Assembly: GCF_934924865.1 (NCBI RefSeq)
Contig: NZ_OW235315.1
Span: 3,410,001-3,474,000 of the forward strand
Length of the DNA: 64,000 nt
From: Tepidibacter aestuarii
GTDB taxonomy: Bacteria > Bacillota > Clostridia > Peptostreptococcales > Peptostreptococcaceae
Direction of reading: 5' to 3'
Below are positions 9,046 through 18,285 of this stretch, piece by piece. Positions within the stretch are counted from its first letter, which is position 1; every line of letters begins with the position of its first letter. The notes below the pieces were generated by a model. It searched no databases. It saw only the letters and a program-made list of their open reading frames with translations, and was not told the origin of the DNA. Made by a program: the position numbers and the translations under genes.

Positions 9046-9447
9046 TTAAATACTTAATTCGCCTTCTATAATTTCTACAGCCTTACTCATTATATAGTTA
9101 ACTCTATCTTGCTCTTTAATTAAATGTAAATATCCAATCAAAGCCTCAAATCCAGTGGCATATCTATAATCAGTTGTATCTGCATTTTTTGGAACCTTAT
9201 TTGATTTTTGATTTCTACCTCTTTTTACTATATAACTTTCATCATCACTTAACTCTTCTTCTAAAGTAAGTACTGCTTTAGCTTGCGCACTTGCCTTTAC
9301 AAACCTAACCGCATTTTTATGAAGGTCATTTACTTTGCATATATTATTTTTGTTTATCAAGTGTTCTCTTACGAAAGATTCATATACTGTATCGCCCATA
9401 TAAGCAAGTACTACAGGGGACATATTTCTAGCTTGCATTTTCTCCAT
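9046..9447 (-). CDS. mrnC: Mini-ribonuclease III (23S rRNA maturation)
   Basis: RNase III-type catalytic domain without the dsRNA-binding domain; in Bacillus it trims 23S rRNA ends. The 133-residue product has the motif SPVVLAYMGDTVYESFVREHL and the C-terminal acidic ATGFEALIGYLHL helix that supplies metal ligands. It starts 1 nt after the cysS stop and so is probably translationally coupled; cysS-mrnC is a conserved Firmicute pair. Confidence 0.95.
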   Translation of the reverse strand: MEKMQARNMSPVVLAYMGDTVYESFVREHLINKNNICKVNDLHKNAVRFVKASAQAKAVLTLEEELSDDESYIVKRGRNQKSNKVPKNADTTDYRYATGFEALIGYLHLIKEQDRVNYIMSKAVEIIEGELSI

Positions 9448-9448
9448 A

Positions 9449-10843
9449 TTAAACTCTTCTCCATTTTACACCTTGTCTTGTATCTTCTATAGCTATTCCC
9501 ATATCAAGCAGCTTTTGTCTTATATCATCAGCCATTTGATAGTCCTTATTCTTCTTAGCTTGAGTTCTTTGGTCTATAAGATTTTCTATTTCTTCATCTA
9601 TGCTATCGTCATTTGATTTATTAGCTATATTTAAAACATCTGTAAGCTCTTTAAACATATTGTAGCATTCATTAGCAAACTCTAAAGAAGCCTTATCGTC
9701 TACGTTAGTGTTTATAAATCTAGCAAGCTCAAATATTACACTTATAGCATCTGCTGTATTTATATCATCATCCATACTTTCTATAAATCTAGTTCTGAAA
9801 GTATCTAATTCTTTAACAAGAGATCTTTCTTCATCCTTAATACTTCCATCTAACTTGTCTTTTAAAAACTCTAAATTATTCTTAGTATTATACAGTCTTT
9901 CAAGACCAGCTCCTGCTTGCTTTAGCATTTCATCACTAAAGTTAACTGGATTTTTATAGTGTGCACTTAGCAAGAAGAATCTTACTATATCTAAATCATA
10001 TTTTTCAGATATATCTCTAACTGTAAAGAAATTACCCTTAGACTTAGACATTTTCTCATCATTTATATTTATATACCCATTATGTATCCAGTAATTAGCA
10101 AACTTTTTACCAGTTCTAGCTTCAGTTTGAGCTATTTCATTTTCATGATGAGGGAATGTTAAATCTTGACCTCCTGCATGTATATCTATAGTATCTCCTA
10201 AATATCTGCTAGACATTACAGAACACTCTATATGCCAGCCCGGTCTTCCTTCACCCCAAGGACTGATCCATCCAGGCTCTCCTTCTTTTTTACTCTTCCA
10301 AAGAACAAAATCCATTGGGCTTTTCTTATTATCATTAACTTCGATTCTTGCCCCAGCTTCTAAATCTTCTATATTTTGCTTTGATAATTTTCCATAATGA
10401 TCAAACTTTTTAGTATCGAAATATACATCTCCATTTACAGCATATGCATATCCTTTAGCCTCTAAATCTTTAACAAATTCTATTATTTGTTCTATATTAT
10501 CAGTAACTCTAGGATGAATAGAAGCTCTCTTTATTCCAAGTCCATCTGCATCTGTAAAATATTCTTTTATATATTTATCTGCTACCTCAAGTGAACTTAT
10601 TCCTTCTTCATTAGCTTTATTTATTATTTTATCATCAACATCTGTGAAATTTTGTACATAAGTTACATCATATCCTCTATATTCAAGATATCTTCTTAAA
10701 GTGTCAAATATTATAAACGGTCTTGCATTTCCTATGTGAAAGTAGTTGTATACTGTAGGTCCACATACATACATCTTTACTTTTCCTTCTTCTAGAGGAA
10801 TAAATTCTTCTTTTTTTCTAGTTAAAGTATTGTATAATTTCAT
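9449..10843 (-). CDS. cysS: Cysteinyl-tRNA synthetase
   Basis: Class I enzyme that charges tRNA-Cys. The 464-residue product has the HIGH-like motif (YNYFHIGNARPFIIFD), zinc ligands including the CGPTVY and HIECSVMSSRYLG segments and a HHENEIAQTEA block, and the KMSKSKGNF motif. The start is placed at ATG 10843 (MKLYNTLTRKKEEF) because AGAGGTG lies 5-6 nt upstream; the GTG at 10852 overlaps that ribosome binding site. It is followed directly by mrnC. No T-box is seen upstream. Confidence 0.97.
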   Translation of the reverse strand: MKLYNTLTRKKEEFIPLEEGKVKMYVCGPTVYNYFHIGNARPFIIFDTLRRYLEYRGYDVTYVQNFTDVDDKIINKANEEGISSLEVADKYIKEYFTDADGLGIKRASIHPRVTDNIEQIIEFVKDLEAKGYAYAVNGDVYFDTKKFDHYGKLSKQNIEDLEAGARIEVNDNKKSPMDFVLWKSKKEGEPGWISPWGEGRPGWHIECSVMSSRYLGDTIDIHAGGQDLTFPHHENEIAQTEARTGKKFANYWIHNGYININDEKMSKSKGNFFTVRDISEKYDLDIVRFFLLSAHYKNPVNFSDEMLKQAGAGLERLYNTKNNLEFLKDKLDGSIKDEERSLVKELDTFRTRFIESMDDDINTADAISVIFELARFINTNVDDKASLEFANECYNMFKELTDVLNIANKSNDDSIDEEIENLIDQRTQAKKNKDYQMADDIRQKLLDMGIAIEDTRQGVKWRRV

Positions 10844-10926
10844 TTTTATCACCTCTTTACAATTTTTAATCTTCTCAATATTATACCACTTTTATATAGT
10901 TAATGTGATAAATATACCATATTGTA

Positions 10927-10974
10927 AATTAACTTAAAAGCCCTGAATAAATATTCAGGGCTTTTAAGTTAATT
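10927..10974. terminator. Perfect inverted repeat between a small ORF and cysS
   Basis: Arms of about 22 bp around AGCCCTGAATA/TATTCAGGGCT flanked by A- and T-rich ends, so it could stop transcription from either side. It overlaps the end of the small ORF at 10973. Confidence 0.7.
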
Positions 10975-11122
10975 ATTTTAGAAATTCAAATTTTTTCGAT
11001 GTGTATTCTATATATTCTTCTTCATTTATAATGTCTTTATCTCTCATATTATCTAACATATCCACAAAATCTTTACATAAAGATTCTAATTCGCTTTTTA
11101 TAAGCTCAATGTCTCTATTCAT
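10973..11122 (-). CDS. Small hypothetical protein (49 aa)
   Basis: Minus-strand ORF starting MNRDIELIKSELESLCKDFV, ending KKFEFLK, with an AAGGGGG ribosome binding site 10 nt before the ATG. The sequence is helical and acidic; the second half (MRDKDIINEEEYIEYTSKKF) resembles the short SHOCT-type helical motif (dkGiItEeEf..kK..L), but that is only a visual likeness. It ends within a hairpin terminator. Function unknown. Confidence 0.55.
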   Translation of the reverse strand: MNRDIELIKSELESLCKDFVDMLDNMRDKDIINEEEYIEYTSKKFEFLK

Positions 11123-11151
11123 ACTACTAAAACCCCCTTAAAACCAAACAC

Positions 11152-11467
11152 TTATCAACAGGATTAAATAACGATACACACATTACTAACAGTTTATGCA
11201 CATACTTATGCACATGTTGATATTTATAATATTATCTTTCTGGGCACTAAATTCCTTCTTTATTTTCTGAAAACTTTTCTACATTTTTCTTGAATTCTTT
11301 ACAAATTTTCAGATAACAGCTATATATAATACGATATTCATATATATTTTAGGTATTATATTTAAATATATTCATAAATTTTATATATATTCGTGATATT
11401 TGTCTAAAATATTGCGAATATATTAATCAAAATACTTCTCTTACATAAAAAATTAGCTTTATCCACA
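11152..11467 (+). promoter_or_regulatory. Cluster of DnaA-box-like 9-mers in an AT-rich gap
   Basis: The gap 11123-11500 has no gene. It holds TTATGCACA at 11194-11202 and again at 11206-11214, TTATCCACA at 11459-11467, and TTATCAACA (one mismatch) at 11152-11160, all on the plus strand. Three fit TTATNCACA exactly. The stretch between is extremely AT-rich. DnaA binding is an inference. Confidence 0.45.
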
Positions 11468-11500
11468 GATTAAACATTATACTGCCTGTTTCCTATAACA

Positions 11501-11536
11501 AAAAAAATGCTTAAGTAAATACTTAAGCATTTTTTT
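11501..11536. terminator. gltX terminator
   Basis: Perfect 17-bp inverted repeat with a 2-nt loop, ending in seven Ts in either direction, immediately after the gltX stop. Confidence 0.9.
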
Positions 11537-11538
11537 GT

Positions 11539-13020
11539 TTATATTATGTTATTTTTTACGTGATTTATTCTATTAAGTATCTTTTCTTTTCCAAGTAAAG
11601 TTAATACTAAAGGCATTTCCGGTCCGTGCATTTGTCCTGTTAATATTACTCTAGTTCCCATGAATAAATTTTTACCTTTAATTCCATGCTCTTTTTGGAT
11701 TTGCTTGAACATAGCTTTTATAAATTCTTCGCTTATTTCATCAGTATCTGTTACTTTTGCTTCTAGTGCATCTATTAAAGCCGGTATATGCTCTAACTTT
11801 AAAAATTCTCTGCATTCATCATCTTCAAGCTCTAATTCATCCTTAAAGAATATATCAACTTTAGTTGTAATTTCTTTTACGTAAGATAAGCTTTCCTTTA
11901 CTACTCCTACCATTGACTTTATCCAGTCGTATTTTTCATCAGCTTCTTGTTCTGTTATAAATCCAGCTTCTATTAAGAAAGGTATAGCCATGTCAGCTAT
12001 GACTTCATTGTCTGCTCCCTTTATATAGTGTGCATTTACCCAATTCAACTTGTCAGTATCGAATACTCCACCGCTCTTTGAAACTCTTTCTAAGGAGAAT
12101 GCTTCTTCAAGCTCTTGCATATTAAATATTTCATTGTTGTCCTCTGGAGACCATCCAACTAATGATACATAGTTTACAAGACCTTCTGGTAAATATCCTT
12201 TTTTTCTGAAGTCTTCAACTGCAACATCGCCGTGTCTCTTACTTAATTTCTTTCTTTCTGCATTTAATATATTTGGAAGATGAACAAATGTTGGAGCTTC
12301 CCATCCAAATGCTTCATACATATATACATGCTTTGGAGTTGATGGTAACCACTCTTCTCCTCTTATAACATGAGTTATTCCCATTAAGTGGTCATCTACT
12401 ATAACAGCAAAGTGATATGTAGGGAATCCATCTGATTTCATCAATACTTGATCATCTAAGTCATCTGTGTTTATAGATACAAGTCCTCTTACTATATCAT
12501 TAAACTTTATTTCTTTATTAGCTGGAAGCTTAAGTCTTATAACATATTTTTCTCCAGCTGCAATTTTTGCTTCTACTTCTTCTTTTGATAATCCTCTACA
12601 GATACCATCGTATTTAGGAATTTTCCCTTCAGACTTTTGTATTTCTCTAACCTTATCAAGTCTTTCTTTTGAACAAAAGCAGTAATATGCATGTCCATTA
12701 TCTAAAAGCTGCTTTATGTATTCTTTGTATATATGAAGTCTCTTAGATTGAACGTATGGTCCATTTTCTCCTACTTCAGCTATGTTTCCATTTTCATCAA
12801 GAACTACACCTTCTGTATGATTAACTCCAGCCCAGTCCATAGCTTTTAACATTCCCTCTATAGCACCTTCAACTAATCTACTTTGATCTGTATCTTCGAC
12901 TCTTAAAAGGTATGTTCCACCCATTTTTTTTGCAAATAAATAATTATATAAAGCCGTTCTTAAACTACCAATATGAACAAATCCCGTTGGACTTGGTGCA
13001 AATCTAACTTTTACACTCAT
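11539..13020 (-). CDS. gltX: Glutamyl-tRNA synthetase
   Basis: Class I synthetase for glutamate. The 493-residue product starts [28 protein letters not shown], containing the HIGH-type motif (HIGS), and has the KMSKS-type motif [17 protein letters not shown] near residue 260. A CxC-type segment (YYCFCSKE) sits where a zinc site is found in many bacterial GluRS. Length is standard. The next gene upstream is the ProRS paralog, 38 bp away. Confidence 0.97.
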   Translation of the reverse strand: MSVKVRFAPSPTGFVHIGSLRTALYNYLFAKKMGGTYLLRVEDTDQSRLVEGAIEGMLKAMDWAGVNHTEGVVLDENGNIAEVGENGPYVQSKRLHIYKEYIKQLLDNGHAYYCFCSKERLDKVREIQKSEGKIPKYDGICRGLSKEEVEAKIAAGEKYVIRLKLPANKEIKFNDIVRGLVSINTDDLDDQVLMKSDGFPTYHFAVIVDDHLMGITHVIRGEEWLPSTPKHVYMYEAFGWEAPTFVHLPNILNAERKKLSKRHGDVAVEDFRKKGYLPEGLVNYVSLVGWSPEDNNEIFNMQELEEAFSLERVSKSGGVFDTDKLNWVNAHYIKGADNEVIADMAIPFLIEAGFITEQEADEKYDWIKSMVGVVKESLSYVKEITTKVDIFFKDELELEDDECREFLKLEHIPALIDALEAKVTDTDEISEEFIKAMFKQIQKEHGIKGKNLFMGTRVILTGQMHGPEMPLVLTLLGKEKILNRINHVKNNII

Positions 13021-13058
13021 TAAAAACCCTCCTAATGTAAATTTTCTATATGATTATA

Positions 13059-14585
13059 TTATATAAGCTGAGTTATGTCTATATTTTCAGATTCTTTAGT
13101 TGATCTATTTCTTATTTCAACTCTATTATTTTCAATATCTTTACCTACTACTATTGTTTTTGGTATACCTATTAATTCACAGTCCTTAAATTTAAATCCT
13201 ATTCTCTCTTTTCTATCATCTAGCAATACATTGTATCCTTTTTTTGTTAGGCTTTCATATATAGACGAACCCGCATTATATTCTTTTTCTTTTTTTATGT
13301 TTCCTATTATAATATGATAATCAAAAGGACTCATATTATCTGGCCATACTATACCCAGTTCATCTTTATTTTCTTCAACAATAGTGGAAAATAATCTATC
13401 TAAGTATAATTTAGTTTCAACCATATACAGATTTTCTTCTTTAGAATTTGAATTTAGATATTTAAACTCTGTTTTTATTGTATCTATATCTATAAAATTT
13501 ATACCACTAAAGCTCTTTATCTCTTTACCACAATTAAAACATTTATCTTCTATATTAGCCAGTTTGAAATTCCCTATAAAGTCTATATCAAAATCTCTTT
13601 TATAATTCACATTTTGAATATGATAGTCTGTTTTATTGGCTCCTATAACTGCATTTTTTATATTAATAACTTCTTCATCACAAAGTACAGCGTCAACTTT
13701 TATTCCTATAGGTCCTGCAAATCCAACTTCAGCACCGGTTGCAGCTTTTACTTCTTCTTCATTTGCCATCTTTACATCTTTTTCTTTAACATTAAAATGC
13801 TTTGCAACTAATAAGTTGTTTATGGTTCTGTCTCCTCTTAATAAAACAGCTACTATACTTCCCTTTATATTAAGAAGTATTGTTTTTATAAGTTTTTTAG
13901 ATGAAATATTTAAAGATGATTCTAATTCATCTATAGTTTTAATATTTGGAGTGTGTATAAAGTCCATTTCTTTAGGTTCTTGTGTGGATAAGTCCTTCTC
14001 TGAATATGATTTTATTTCTTCTTTTAAGTCCCCATATCCACATTCCCCACATAAAAATACTTCTCTTAGTGGATAAGTTGTGTTGTAGAAGTATTTGCCT
14101 TTATGTTTTTCATTATTCAATCTAGTATATTTTACATTTGATTCTTCTATTAATTTATCTATACTACTTATTAAGCTATTAATAGTTGTATCTATTTCAT
14201 TTTCCCCTACTATACTTACAAGCTTTATCATATTTTCTTTTTTTGGATTCAGTAATCCATCTTTAAGTCTAGATTTTGCATTTTTATTAAGCGTTAAATA
14301 AGTCAAATTAATAGGTAGGCTTTTGTATGACTTTAATTCGTTCATATATAAATTTAATATTTCTTCTTTATTCCCATTTGCTTTTATTACTGTATTGTTT
14401 TTAAAATTATCTAATATGTTATTTGTTATTTTATCTAAAAACATATTTCCTAAAGGCGTATAACAGTAACTCCCACTATCTGCATATTTAATAAGTCCTG
14501 ATCTATGTAATAGTTTAGAGCTTTCATTATTAAATTCAATAAAACAGTCTTTATATGTCTTTAAATATATAGAGCTTAATTTCAT
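13059..14585 (-). CDS. Degenerate bacterial-type prolyl-tRNA synthetase paralog with YbaK-type editing domain
   Basis: The 508-residue product aligns by eye with bacterial-type ProRS along its whole length but is shortened at the active site. N-terminal part (1-200) has SGLIKYADSGSYCYTPLG (motif 1 region) and ELKSYKSLPINL, but the motif 2 arginines and the preceding THEE are replaced by an unrelated Lys-rich stretch (about 98-117), and the glycine-rich motif 3 is replaced by MVETKLYLDRL (388-398). The insertion editing domain (about 208-340; HTPNIKTIDEL, NEEEVKAATGAEVGFAGPIG) and the anticodon domain (418-508; LLDDRKERIGFKFKDCELIGIPKTIVVG) look intact. Aminoacylation is therefore unlikely; tRNA-Pro editing or binding is inference. 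It lies between gltX and proS. Confidence 0.85.
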   Translation of the reverse strand: MKLSSIYLKTYKDCFIEFNNESSKLLHRSGLIKYADSGSYCYTPLGNMFLDKITNNILDNFKNNTVIKANGNKEEILNLYMNELKSYKSLPINLTYLTLNKNAKSRLKDGLLNPKKENMIKLVSIVGENEIDTTINSLISSIDKLIEESNVKYTRLNNEKHKGKYFYNTTYPLREVFLCGECGYGDLKEEIKSYSEKDLSTQEPKEMDFIHTPNIKTIDELESSLNISSKKLIKTILLNIKGSIVAVLLRGDRTINNLLVAKHFNVKEKDVKMANEEEVKAATGAEVGFAGPIGIKVDAVLCDEEVINIKNAVIGANKTDYHIQNVNYKRDFDIDFIGNFKLANIEDKCFNCGKEIKSFSGINFIDIDTIKTEFKYLNSNSKEENLYMVETKLYLDRLFSTIVEENKDELGIVWPDNMSPFDYHIIIGNIKKEKEYNAGSSIYESLTKKGYNVLLDDRKERIGFKFKDCELIGIPKTIVVGKDIENNRVEIRNRSTKESENIDITQLI

Positions 14586-14822
14586 AATAATACCCCCTTT
14601 ACTTTATCCTAAATCTAAAAATTCAGTTAGAGTAAAAACCACTTCTGAATTGAGTTTCACTTTATATATAATATTATCAAAATTTCAAAAGATTAATATA
14701 GTATTTCAAAAAATAAAACTCAGCTTTTATATATTTAGTTTTTATAAAAAGGATTTTTGTGGTATATAGTGTAATATATGTAATATAAGTTGATTATATA
14801 GATATAAAAAGGAGGTTTGGAT

Positions 14823-15254
14823 ATGGAGATATTAGATTCAAAGGGAATGTATACTATATTAATTGATAAAAAAAATAGAATAGTATATGAAAAAAATGTG
14901 GGAGTTTGGACAAATGAAGATCTTAATAGATTTTTAGATGACTACAAGAATATAGTCTTTAATGAGCTTGGAAATGATAAACCTTGGGCTAAATTATGCA
15001 ATTTAAGCAATTATGAAGTATCTTCTATCTATAATGACCTAATAGAGTTTTTAAAAACTTCTATAGATAATGGATTTTCTGATTGCGCAATTATTTCTAA
15101 TGATTCTTTAGTTAACTCTCAAATGCATGAAGTATGTAAACAAATAGGTTTAAATCATTCATTTTTTGGTGGGATAGACGCATTTGACGATGCAATTGAT
15201 TGGTTACAATCCAATGGATATAAACTAAAAAATAACGCATTATGCCAAGCATAA
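14823..15254 (+). CDS. Hypothetical protein, STAS/SpoIIAA-like
   Basis: 143-residue cytosolic protein from ATG 14823 (MEILDSKGMYTILIDKKNRI), chosen over the TTG at 14817 because GGAGG (14811-14815) is 7 nt upstream of the ATG. The pattern of an early beta hairpin, YEKNVGVWTNEDLNRFLDDYKN and a C-terminal FDDAIDWLQSNG resembles small STAS/SpoIIAA-like proteins, but no decisive motif is visible. It is a single plus-strand gene between two ProRS genes; its last codons form the left arm of the terminator. Confidence 0.7.
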   Translation: MEILDSKGMYTILIDKKNRIVYEKNVGVWTNEDLNRFLDDYKNIVFNELGNDKPWAKLCNLSNYEVSSIYNDLIEFLKTSIDNGFSDCAIISNDSLVNSQMHEVCKQIGLNHSFFGGIDAFDDAIDWLQSNGYKLKNNALCQA

Positions 15255-15266
15255 TGCGTTATTTTT
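15228..15266. terminator. Bidirectional terminator shared by convergent genes
   Basis: 17-bp perfect arms (AAAAATAACGCATTATG and its complement) around CCAAG. It serves the plus-strand hypothetical gene, whose stop lies inside it, and proS on the minus strand. Confidence 0.9.
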
Positions 15267-16709
15267 TTAGTAAGCTTTTGCAAAGTAAGCCATTTTTTCT
15301 GCTTTTTTACCACAACATACGCAAGTATCTCCTAAATCTTCTTGCTCAAAAGGCATACATCTTATAGTAGCTCCTGTTTCTTCTTTAACTTTAAGTTCAC
15401 ACTCTGTGTCTCCACACCACATAGCTTTTATAAATCCTGGAGTCTCTTCTATTGTTTTCTTGAATTCATCCATGTTTTTAGCTACATAAGTTTTTTCTTC
15501 TCTAAGTTTTAGTGCTTTATTGTATAATCCATCGTGAATTTCATCTAATAGATTTTCTATACTTTCTTTTAAGTTTTCCATTGGTATTTGAGTTTTTTCA
15601 AGAGTATCTCTTCTGAAGACAGTAATTTGGTTTTTCTCTATATCTTTAGGTCCTATTTCTAATCTTACAGGAACACCCTTCATCTCCCACTCATTGAACT
15701 TCCAACCTGGAGAATAGTTAGGTCTATCATCAACTTCAACTCTTATAGATCCTTTAAGATCAGCATATATTGAATCTACAACTTCCATAACATTTCCTTT
15801 ATGTGCTGCTATTGGAACTATAGCAACTTGTGTAGGTGCTACTCTTGGAGGAAGTACTAAACCTCTATTGTCTCCATGAACCATTATAAGTCCACCTATA
15901 AGTCTTGTAGATATTCCCCATGAAGTATGATATGGATTAGCAAGATTTCCATCTCTATCAGAGTATTGTATTTCAAATGCCTTAGTAAAATGCTGGCCTA
16001 AGAAATGGCTTGTTCCTGATTGTAGTGCTTTACCATCATGCATCAAAGCCTCTATTGTATAAGTGCTATCTGCACCTGCAAATTTTTCATTTTCACTCTT
16101 TTGTCCACATACAACAGGCATAGCAAGTAAATCTTCTGCTACTTCTTTGTATATATTAAGCATTTGAAGAGTTTCAGCTTTTGCTTCTTCAGCTGTTTCA
16201 TGTAGTGTATGTCCTTCTTGCCATAAGAACTCTGAAGTTCTTAGGAACGGTCTAGTTGTCTTTTCCCATCTTACAACAGAACACCATTGATTATAAAGGT
16301 ATGGTAGATCTCTGTAAGATTTTAACCATTTAGAGTACATAGAGCATATTATAGTCTCTGATGTAGGTCTAACACAAAGTCTTTCAGCAAGTTCATTATG
16401 TCCTCCATGAGTTACCCATGCAACTTCTGGAGCAAATCCTTCAACGTGCTCTGCTTCTCTTGTTAATAAACTTTCTGGTATAAGTAGTGGGAAGTAACAG
16501 TTTTTATGTCCAGTTTCTTTAAATCTTCTATCTGCAAACGCTTGAATGTTTTCCCATATTCCAAATCCATATGGTTTTATTACCATGAATCCTTTTACAG
16601 GAGAATAATCAACAAGGTCTGTCTTTAATATTACGTCTGTGTACCATTGTGGAAAGTCAACTTCCATCGGAGTTATTTCTTCAACAAATTGCTTATTTTT
16701 CTTACTCAT
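15267..16709 (-). CDS. proS: Prolyl-tRNA synthetase, archaeal/eukaryotic-like type
   Basis: Charges tRNA-Pro. The 480-residue product is of the short class without the internal editing domain: it has the RPTSE motif (114-118), motif 2 ([22 protein letters not shown], from R147), motif 3 region ([21 protein letters not shown]) and a C-terminal zinc-type domain with paired cysteines ([18 protein letters not shown]). It should therefore be the working ProRS, while the neighbouring bacterial-type paralog has lost its catalytic motifs. Expression is controlled by the T-box just upstream. Confidence 0.96.
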   Translation of the reverse strand: MSKKNKQFVEEITPMEVDFPQWYTDVILKTDLVDYSPVKGFMVIKPYGFGIWENIQAFADRRFKETGHKNCYFPLLIPESLLTREAEHVEGFAPEVAWVTHGGHNELAERLCVRPTSETIICSMYSKWLKSYRDLPYLYNQWCSVVRWEKTTRPFLRTSEFLWQEGHTLHETAEEAKAETLQMLNIYKEVAEDLLAMPVVCGQKSENEKFAGADSTYTIEALMHDGKALQSGTSHFLGQHFTKAFEIQYSDRDGNLANPYHTSWGISTRLIGGLIMVHGDNRGLVLPPRVAPTQVAIVPIAAHKGNVMEVVDSIYADLKGSIRVEVDDRPNYSPGWKFNEWEMKGVPVRLEIGPKDIEKNQITVFRRDTLEKTQIPMENLKESIENLLDEIHDGLYNKALKLREEKTYVAKNMDEFKKTIEETPGFIKAMWCGDTECELKVKEETGATIRCMPFEQEDLGDTCVCCGKKAEKMAYFAKAY

Positions 16710-16756
16710 TTCTATTCCTCCTTCAAATCTGCTTTATGATATAATATAAATCAAAT

Positions 16757-16990
16757 AAAAAAAAGCCTTTCATCTCTATTATTAGAGACGAAAGACTTAT
16801 ATTCCGCGGTACCACTCTAGTTAGCAATAAATTGCTCTCTTAATAGGATATAACGGTCCTTCCGTAAGAACTTTTTAACGTTCTTAAACTCCAGAGCTGG
16901 TTCAATAAATTTCTCTTAAAAGCCTCTCACCAATAGCTTTTTCGCTGTGAAGATAGATTTATCTACTATTCTCCTTCTATGTTTGTAAAT
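16757..16990 (-). ncRNA. T-box leader of proS
   Basis: The minus strand has the invariant T-box AGAGTGGTACCGCGG (complement of 16804-16818) followed by the terminator hairpin with eight Ts (16759-16798). A long stem I precedes it, with AGTA near its 5' base and GAACCA on its 3' side. CCA at 16898-16900 follows GAA and would be a proline specifier; that assignment is tentative. Uncharged tRNA-Pro should permit readthrough into proS. Confidence 0.93.
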
Positions 16991-17011
16991 TATTATAAAT
17001 TTTAATTATTA

Positions 17012-17040
17012 ATTCTATATTATAATTTATTTTTTGTCAA
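17012..17040 (-). promoter_or_regulatory. Promoter of the proS T-box transcript
   Basis: Minus strand TTGACA (17035-17040), 17-nt spacer, TAGAAT (17012-17017). The -35 lies inside the last codons of ispF, so the promoter overlaps the neighbouring gene. Confidence 0.72.
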
Positions 17041-17512
17041 CTAATATTAATGAACATATTGCTTGGGAAGATATACCTTCTTTTGTTCCCGTAAATCCAA
17101 GCCCTTCTTCAGTCGTAGCCTTCACATTTACTGATTCTATATCTATATTTAATGCTTTTGATATTTTTTCTCTCATAGTATCTATATGGGGCGCCATCTT
17201 CGGAGCTTGAGCTATTATTGTACTATCTATATTATTGACCTTATAACCTTTATTATTCACAAGTTCTCCTACATACTCTAATAATTTTATACTATCTGCC
17301 CCTTTGTACTTAGGATCATTATCTGGAAAGTGCTTGCCTATATCTTTAAGAGCCATGGCCCCAAGTATACTATCCATTATCGCATGTATAAGTACATCTG
17401 CATCAGAGTGTCCTAAAAGCCCCTTATCATGAGGAATATTAACACCACCTATAATAAGATCTCTTTCTTCCACTAACTTATGTACATCATATCCTATTCC
17501 TACTCTTATCAT
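17027..17512 (-). CDS. ispF: 2-C-methyl-D-erythritol 2,4-cyclodiphosphate synthase
   Basis: Step of the non-mevalonate isoprenoid pathway. The 161-residue product starts [27 protein letters not shown] with the metal-binding DxH (GYDVH) and the [18 protein letters not shown] motif; C-terminal [17 protein letters not shown] is also conserved. Length is normal. It lies 9 bp after ispD, and the two form a pathway pair. Confidence 0.97.
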   Translation of the reverse strand: MIRVGIGYDVHKLVEERDLIIGGVNIPHDKGLLGHSDADVLIHAIMDSILGAMALKDIGKHFPDNDPKYKGADSIKLLEYVGELVNNKGYKVNNIDSTIIAQAPKMAPHIDTMREKISKALNIDIESVNVKATTEEGLGFTGTKEGISSQAICSLILVDKK

Positions 17513-17521
17513 AATATCCTC

Positions 17522-18208
17522 CTACCCTCTACTTTTAAGTATTTGCTCTCCAAAATTCAAATCTTCTCTTGTAGTCATCTTTATATTTTCATACGACCCC
17601 ATTATCATCTTTACATTATAACCCATATTCTCAACCAACATAGCATCATCCGTTCCATAAAAGTCTTTTTCAGAAGCATTTTCATAAGACTTAATTAAAA
17701 TGCTATAATCAAAACTTTGAGGAGTCTGAACTGCCCATACATACTTTCTATTAGGTGTATTAGTTACTATATTGTTGTCATCTAACACCTTGATAGTATC
17801 CTTAACAGGTACTCCTACTACAACAGCTTTATGCTTTGTTGCTTCTTCAATAGAGTTATTTATAATATCATTACTTACAAAAGGCCTTGCTCCATCGTGT
17901 ATTAAAACTATGTTACAACCTTTACTTACCTCTTTAAGACCATTATAAACAGAATCTTGTCTTTCATTTCCTCCATGCGCTATTTTTATGTTTTTGTCGA
18001 AATTATACTTATTAAGTACATGTTTCACGAAAAACTCTTCTTCATCTTCTCGCACAACGACAACTATTTCATCTATATTATCGTTTTTATCAAAAGCTTC
18101 AATAGTATGAGCCACTACTTCTTTATCTCTTAATTTTATATACTGCTTGTTTATATTAGATTTCATCCTCTTGCCCGTTCCAGCGGCAACTATAACTGCA
18201 CTATTCAT
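17522..18208 (-). CDS. ispD: 2-C-methyl-D-erythritol 4-phosphate cytidylyltransferase
   Basis: Adds CMP to MEP in isoprenoid synthesis. The 228-residue product has the nucleotide-binding start AVIVAAGTGKRMKSNINKQYIKL, then GGNERQDSVYNGL, VLIHDGARPFV and VPVKDTIKVLD, all hallmark IspD segments. It lies directly before ispF. Upstream is a 24-bp perfect inverted repeat that closes the preceding operon. Confidence 0.97.
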   Translation of the reverse strand: MNSAVIVAAGTGKRMKSNINKQYIKLRDKEVVAHTIEAFDKNDNIDEIVVVVREDEEEFFVKHVLNKYNFDKNIKIAHGGNERQDSVYNGLKEVSKGCNIVLIHDGARPFVSNDIINNSIEEATKHKAVVVGVPVKDTIKVLDDNNIVTNTPNRKYVWAVQTPQSFDYSILIKSYENASEKDFYGTDDAMLVENMGYNVKMIMGSYENIKMTTREDLNFGEQILKSRG

Positions 18209-18231
18209 TAAATCACCTCTAAAATAGATTA

Positions 18232-18281
18232 TACTACAAATAGCTTATATATTTAGATAAATATATAAGCTATTTGTAGTA
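18232..18281. terminator. 24-bp perfect inverted repeat
   Basis: Arms of 24 bp (18232-18255 and 18258-18281) with a 2-nt loop, 5 nt beyond the GDYXXLXY gene stop. The T-run after the stem is good on the plus strand and poor on the minus strand, so it may act mainly as a stability or processing hairpin for the minus-strand operon. Confidence 0.6.
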
Positions 18282-18285
18282 TTTT

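Noticed and set aside
10853-10926. T-box upstream of cysS, or upstream of gltX
   Set aside because: No GGTACCGCGG-type sequence or antiterminator is present before either gene.
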